Position numbers and translations under genes: made by a program. The notes below the pieces were generated by a model, which was not told the origin of the DNA, did no database searches, and worked only from the letters and a program-made list of their open reading frames with translations. Positions 61,099-64,000 of a DNA stretch of 64,000 nucleotides are shown here, in pieces. Source of the stretch: Rhodanobacter sp. C01 (GTDB lineage: Bacteria > Pseudomonadota > Gammaproteobacteria > Xanthomonadales > Rhodanobacteraceae); NCBI RefSeq assembly GCF_002001045.1, contig NZ_MUNR01000004.1, positions 62,001-126,000 of the forward strand. The letters are read 5' to 3'. Numbering within the stretch: the first letter of the stretch is position 1; every line of letters starts with the position of its first letter.

Positions 61099-61890
61099 TC
61101 ACTCCGCCTCTGCATCTTCCTCGAAACGCAGATGCTTCACGCTGCGCCCATTGCGGCGCACCAATTTCAGCGCCTCGATGCCGATCCGGATATGCGCCTC
61201 GACGTATTGCGAGGTGACGCTGCGGTCGCTTGCCTCGGTCTTCACGCCCTCCGGAATCATCGGCTGATCGGATACCAGCAGCAGGGCGCCGCAGGGAATC
61301 CGGTTGGCGAAGCCGGCAGCGAAGATGGTGGCGGTTTCCATGTCCACGGCCATGCAGCGAGTACGCCGCAGGTAATCCTTGAAGGTATCGTCGTGCTCCC
61401 ACACACGGCGGTTGGTGGTGTAGACGGTACCGGTCCAGTAGTCGTGGCCGAGGTCGCGGATCATTGTGGACACCGCGCGCTGCAGCTGGAACGCCGGCAA
61501 TGCCGGCACCTCCGGCGGCAGGTAATCGTTGCTGGTGCCTTCACCGCGGATGGCGGCAATCGGCAGGATCAGGTCGCCAAGCTGGTTCTTCCTCTTGAGG
61601 CCACCGCACTTGCCCAGGAACAGCGCGGCCCTGGGCTCGATCGCGCTCAGGAGATCCATCACAGTGGCCGCGTTGGGGCTGCCCATGCCGAAATTGATCA
61701 GGGTGATGCCGTCGGCCGTGGCGTTCGGCATCGGCCGGTCGCGCCCCTGCACCTCCACCCCATGCCATTGTGCGAACAGTTCCACGTAGTGACCGAAGTT
61801 GGTCAGCAGAATGTGCTCGCCGAATTGTCCGAGTGCCGTTCCGGTGTAACGCGGCAGCCAGTTGGAGACGATTTCTTGCTTGGTTTTCAT
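61099..61890 (-). CDS. AMP nucleosidase (short form)
   Basis: A 263-residue nucleoside-phosphorylase-fold enzyme that hydrolyses AMP to adenine and ribose-5-phosphate. Recognised from KQEIVSNWLPRYTGT near the start, TLINFGMGSPNAATVMDLL, ALFLGKCGGLK, and the base-binding/catalytic part AVDMETATIFAAGFANRIPCGALLLVSDQPM. It lacks the N-terminal regulatory domain of the 484-residue E. coli Amn; such short forms are common in other phyla and in Xanthomonadaceae. Starts at ATG 61890. It is divergent from degV; its 3' end precedes the receptor's promoter. Confidence 0.93.
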   Translation of the reverse strand: MKTKQEIVSNWLPRYTGTALGQFGEHILLTNFGHYVELFAQWHGVEVQGRDRPMPNATADGITLINFGMGSPNAATVMDLLSAIEPRAALFLGKCGGLKRKNQLGDLILPIAAIRGEGTSNDYLPPEVPALPAFQLQRAVSTMIRDLGHDYWTGTVYTTNRRVWEHDDTFKDYLRRTRCMAVDMETATIFAAGFANRIPCGALLLVSDQPMIPEGVKTEASDRSVTSQYVEAHIRIGIEALKLVRRNGRSVKHLRFEEDAEAE

Positions 61891-62094
61891 GTGAAGTGGT
61901 ACTCGTACACGTTACCGGCGACGCCACGCCAGCTGGATGCCATATATAAGGTCGCCTCATAGTAAAGGCTGTTCATGGCCGGCGGCATGGCCATTCCGCT
62001 CGCCAGGCAGTCGGATCCGGGCAACTTTCGGCCGACGCTGCAGTCCCTTGTTGCATGTTATGTTCGGATTGCCATTCATGACGGGGGATACGTG

Positions 62095-63039
62095 ATGCGG
62101 ATGGGCTTGGCCATTGATGCCTCCTGCGACCTGTCGCAGGAGTTCCTGGAAAAACACAATGTCGCGATCATGCCGATCACCGTGAAGGTGGATCGCGAAA
62201 CCTTCATGGATGATCGCCGGCCGGAAGAGCTGCAGCGCTTCATCGACCGCCGGCTCGGCAGCCGCAGCCACTCGGCGGAAACCGAACCGTGCCCGGTGGA
62301 GGAGGTGCAGAAGCTGTTCCTCGACAAGCTGGTGCTGGAGCAGGACTGCGTGTTTTGCCTGACCATCACTGCCACGCGCAGCCCGATCAACGAGCACGTC
62401 AACAAGGCCAGCTTTGGGATCCTCAAGAATTATCGTCAGGTGCGCGAACAGGCCAGCATCCCGGGCCCGTTCATGATGCGCGTCGTCGACACGCGCAACG
62501 TCTTCGCGGGGACCGCACCGGCCATTTACGAAGCAGCGCGGCTGATCGCCGCCGATCAACCGCCGGCCGCGATCCGCGAACGCCTCACCCATATTGCCAA
62601 CAACAGTTACGGCTACATGCTGCCACGCGACCTGATCCACTTGCGCAACCGCATCAAGAAGCGGGGCGACCGCAGTGTCAGCCTGTTCAGTGCGATGGTC
62701 GGTACGGCGCTGGACATCAAGCCGCTGCTGCGCTGTTTCCGCGGCGAGACCGGCCCGGTCGGCAAGGTCCGTGGTTTCGAGCATGGTGCCGAGGTGCTGT
62801 TCGGCTATGCGACACAGCGGGTACGCGCGGGCCTGCTCGTGCCGGTGATGTGCGTCAGCTACGGCGGCGACCTGGCCGTGCTCTCGCAACTGCCCGGCTA
62901 TGCGGCCTTGCGAACCACCTGCGAGGAAACCGGGGTCGAATTGATGGAAGCGCCGATGAGCATTACCGGCATGGTCAACGTGGGCGAAGGCGCCGTGACG
63001 CTGGGTTTTGCCGCCGAGGAACACGTCGCCGAGTTCTGA
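62095..63039 (+). CDS. DegV-family fatty-acid-binding protein
   Basis: A 314-residue DegV/FakB-like protein. The N-terminus (MRMGLAIDASCDLSQEFLEKHNVAIMPITVKVD) and the block TITATRSPINEHVNKA (equivalent of the TxSSxLSGTYQSA region) and DTRNVFAGT are family marks. FakB members carry a fatty acid to the FakA kinase; gammaproteobacterial members are less studied. The start at 62095 has GGGGGATACGTG upstream; the frame is open farther upstream but without homology. Convergent with the SDR gene, 6 bp apart. Confidence 0.92.
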   Translation: MRMGLAIDASCDLSQEFLEKHNVAIMPITVKVDRETFMDDRRPEELQRFIDRRLGSRSHSAETEPCPVEEVQKLFLDKLVLEQDCVFCLTITATRSPINEHVNKASFGILKNYRQVREQASIPGPFMMRVVDTRNVFAGTAPAIYEAARLIAADQPPAAIRERLTHIANNSYGYMLPRDLIHLRNRIKKRGDRSVSLFSAMVGTALDIKPLLRCFRGETGPVGKVRGFEHGAEVLFGYATQRVRAGLLVPVMCVSYGGDLAVLSQLPGYAALRTTCEETGVELMEAPMSITGMVNVGEGAVTLGFAAEEHVAEF

Positions 63040-63045
63040 TGCTGC

Positions 63046-63828
63046 TCAGAAGCCGTCGTTGAGAAACCCCCCGTCCACCGCCAGCACCTGGCCTGTGATG
63101 TAGCTGGCCGCCGGCAGGCACAGGAACGCGATCGCGGCAGCCACCTCCTCCGGTTCGCCGATCCGCCGGAGCGGCGTGTGGTCGAGTACCTCGTCCAGAT
63201 AATCCACATCCGCCAGCGCCGGCTCGGAGCGCTGGGTGCGGATGTACCAGGGCGCCACCGCATTGACGCGGATGCCATCCATCGCCCATTCCGCAGCCAG
63301 GTTGCGAGTGAGCTGGTGCAGTGCCGCCTTGCTCATGCCGTATGGCGAACCGGTACGTACATGGGTAATGCCGGAGACCGAACCCACGTTCACGATCGCG
63401 GCATTCGCATGCTGCACCAGCTGCGGATGTGCCAGCCGGCACATCTCGAACGCGGACAGCAGATTCTGCCCGAGAATGCCGAGCACCTCGTCCACGCTGT
63501 AGTCGAGGGTGGCCTTCGGCTGGTTGCCACCGGCATTGTTGACCAGCAACGACAGCGGTGCGCCCAGGTCGGCGATCCAGTCGAACACGGCGAGGCGTTC
63601 CTCGGCTTCGGTCAGATCGGCACCAAACGCCAGCACATCGATCTCGGGAAAGTCATCCGCCAGTTCCGTGCGCACCTGCTCGAGATAATCCTCGTCGCGC
63701 GCCACCAGCAGCAGGTCGGCTCCGAGCCCGGCCAGTTCACGCGCGGTGGCGTAGCCGATGCCCTTGCTGGCACCGGTGATCAGGGCGGTGTGGCCTTGCA
63801 GTTGCCAGGCATCGATACGATTGTTCAT
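63046..63828 (-). CDS. Short-chain dehydrogenase/reductase
   Basis: A 260-residue classical SDR: TGASKGIG (18-25), NNAGG (97-101), catalytic S150 in NVGSVSG, Y163 and K167 in SPYGMSKAAL, and the C-terminal LAVDGGFLNDGF. The closest group by motif pattern is tropinone-reductase-like or gluconate 5-dehydrogenase-like enzymes; NAD(P) preference is probably NADP because of R44 following the second strand (LLVARDEDYLEQV). Physiological substrate unknown. Cytosolic. Confidence 0.93.
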   Translation of the reverse strand: MNNRIDAWQLQGHTALITGASKGIGYATARELAGLGADLLLVARDEDYLEQVRTELADDFPEIDVLAFGADLTEAEERLAVFDWIADLGAPLSLLVNNAGGNQPKATLDYSVDEVLGILGQNLLSAFEMCRLAHPQLVQHANAAIVNVGSVSGITHVRTGSPYGMSKAALHQLTRNLAAEWAMDGIRVNAVAPWYIRTQRSEPALADVDYLDEVLDHTPLRRIGEPEEVAAAIAFLCLPAASYITGQVLAVDGGFLNDGF

Positions 63829-63952
63829 CCACGCAGCTTAAAACGTCGGTGCCGGCGCGCCTAGCTCGGCCGAGGCTTTCGCCACAATGCGATGCTTGCC
63901 TGCGTCCACGCACGGCAGGACACTCATCACGTCGCCCCATGCGGGAACTGCC

Positions 63953-64000
63953 ATGAAAACGCTGCCGATCCTGCTCTGCGTACTTGCCCTCGGTGCATGT
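63953..64000 (+). CDS. Start of a lipoprotein gene (3' end outside window)
   Basis: Sixteen codons are visible: MKTLPILLCVLALGAC, a lipoprotein signal peptide with lipobox LGAC. GGGAA lies 6 nt before the ATG. The gene is divergent from the SDR gene. The mature protein is not in the window. Confidence 0.7.
   Translation, partial: MKTLPILLCVLALGAC

Noticed and set aside
1..64000. tRNA, rRNA or CRISPR features
   Set aside because: No regularly spaced direct repeats, no TPsiC-like GGTTCGA with a folding partner and no rRNA-like segment were noticed while reading. This was by eye only, so a dedicated scan could still find one.

Overview
The window looks like chromosomal DNA of a high-GC gammaproteobacterium of the Lysobacterales (Xanthomonadales), most likely a Rhodanobacteraceae member such as Rhodanobacter or Dyella. 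This is inferred from GC-rich coding sequence, a TonB-dependent receptor with a VVVTGS-type TonB box next to TPR-sulfotransferases, a DUF3247-like protein, and pyruvate dehydrogenase genes split between two loci. I saw no rRNA, tRNA, CRISPR array, transposase or phage gene.

Layout. 1-2417: an exported alpha/beta hydrolase (cut by the window edge), a small membrane protein, and a divergent ECF sigma factor/anti-sigma pair. The two divergent transcription units are preceded by mirror-image copies of the same promoter, TGCAACC-N14-CGTATC. 2451-4217: a DapB-like reductase lacking the usual catalytic histidines, an FMN reductase and a GIY-YIG protein. 4282-4413: an imperfect inverted repeat. 4457-9440: ggt, then lpdA and aceF (E3 and E2 of pyruvate dehydrogenase). 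9668-14178: an ABC ATPase and a giant permease fused to an M1 aminopeptidase. 14186-25536: mostly envelope and stress genes (MscS channel, LtrA-like protein, small exported proteins, TonB-like protein, periplasmic Bcp peroxiredoxin, universal stress protein, ferritin-like diiron protein, lipoproteins, membrane LytTR regulator). 25689-32628: acyltransferase, two MFS transporters, CtlX-type hydrolase, glutathione transferase and an ElaB/YqjD-like protein. 32705-41621: OmpA-like lipoprotein, aceE, maeB, a DUF1704 metalloprotein, a membrane protein and rsgA. 41787-45626: alaA, an SGNH esterase, an LpxH-like phosphoesterase and a glutaredoxin/HesB-like/rhodanese fusion. 61099-64000: AMP nucleosidase, DegV, an SDR dehydrogenase and the start of a lipoprotein gene.

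The most striking region is 45720-60614. It holds a TPR-Asp/Asn beta-hydroxylase, three tandem TPR-sulfotransferases on the plus strand, and, converging on them, a protein that fuses an Asp/Asn beta-hydroxylase domain to a sulfotransferase domain, two more TPR-sulfotransferases and a 1004-residue TonB-dependent receptor. Six sulfotransferase domains and two hydroxylase domains around one receptor suggest a dedicated hydroxylation-plus-sulfation system acting on a secreted or outer-membrane peptide, protein or ligand. The substrate cannot be read from the sequence. The receptor gene is separated from the downstream sulfotransferase gene by a perfect 11-bp terminator hairpin with a six-T tract that ends 5 nt before the sulfotransferase start codon, so expression of the modification enzymes may depend on readthrough.

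Coordinates include the stop codon. Start codons were chosen by ribosome-binding-site spacing, overlap with neighbours and family length. Where the choice is open, the entry says so.
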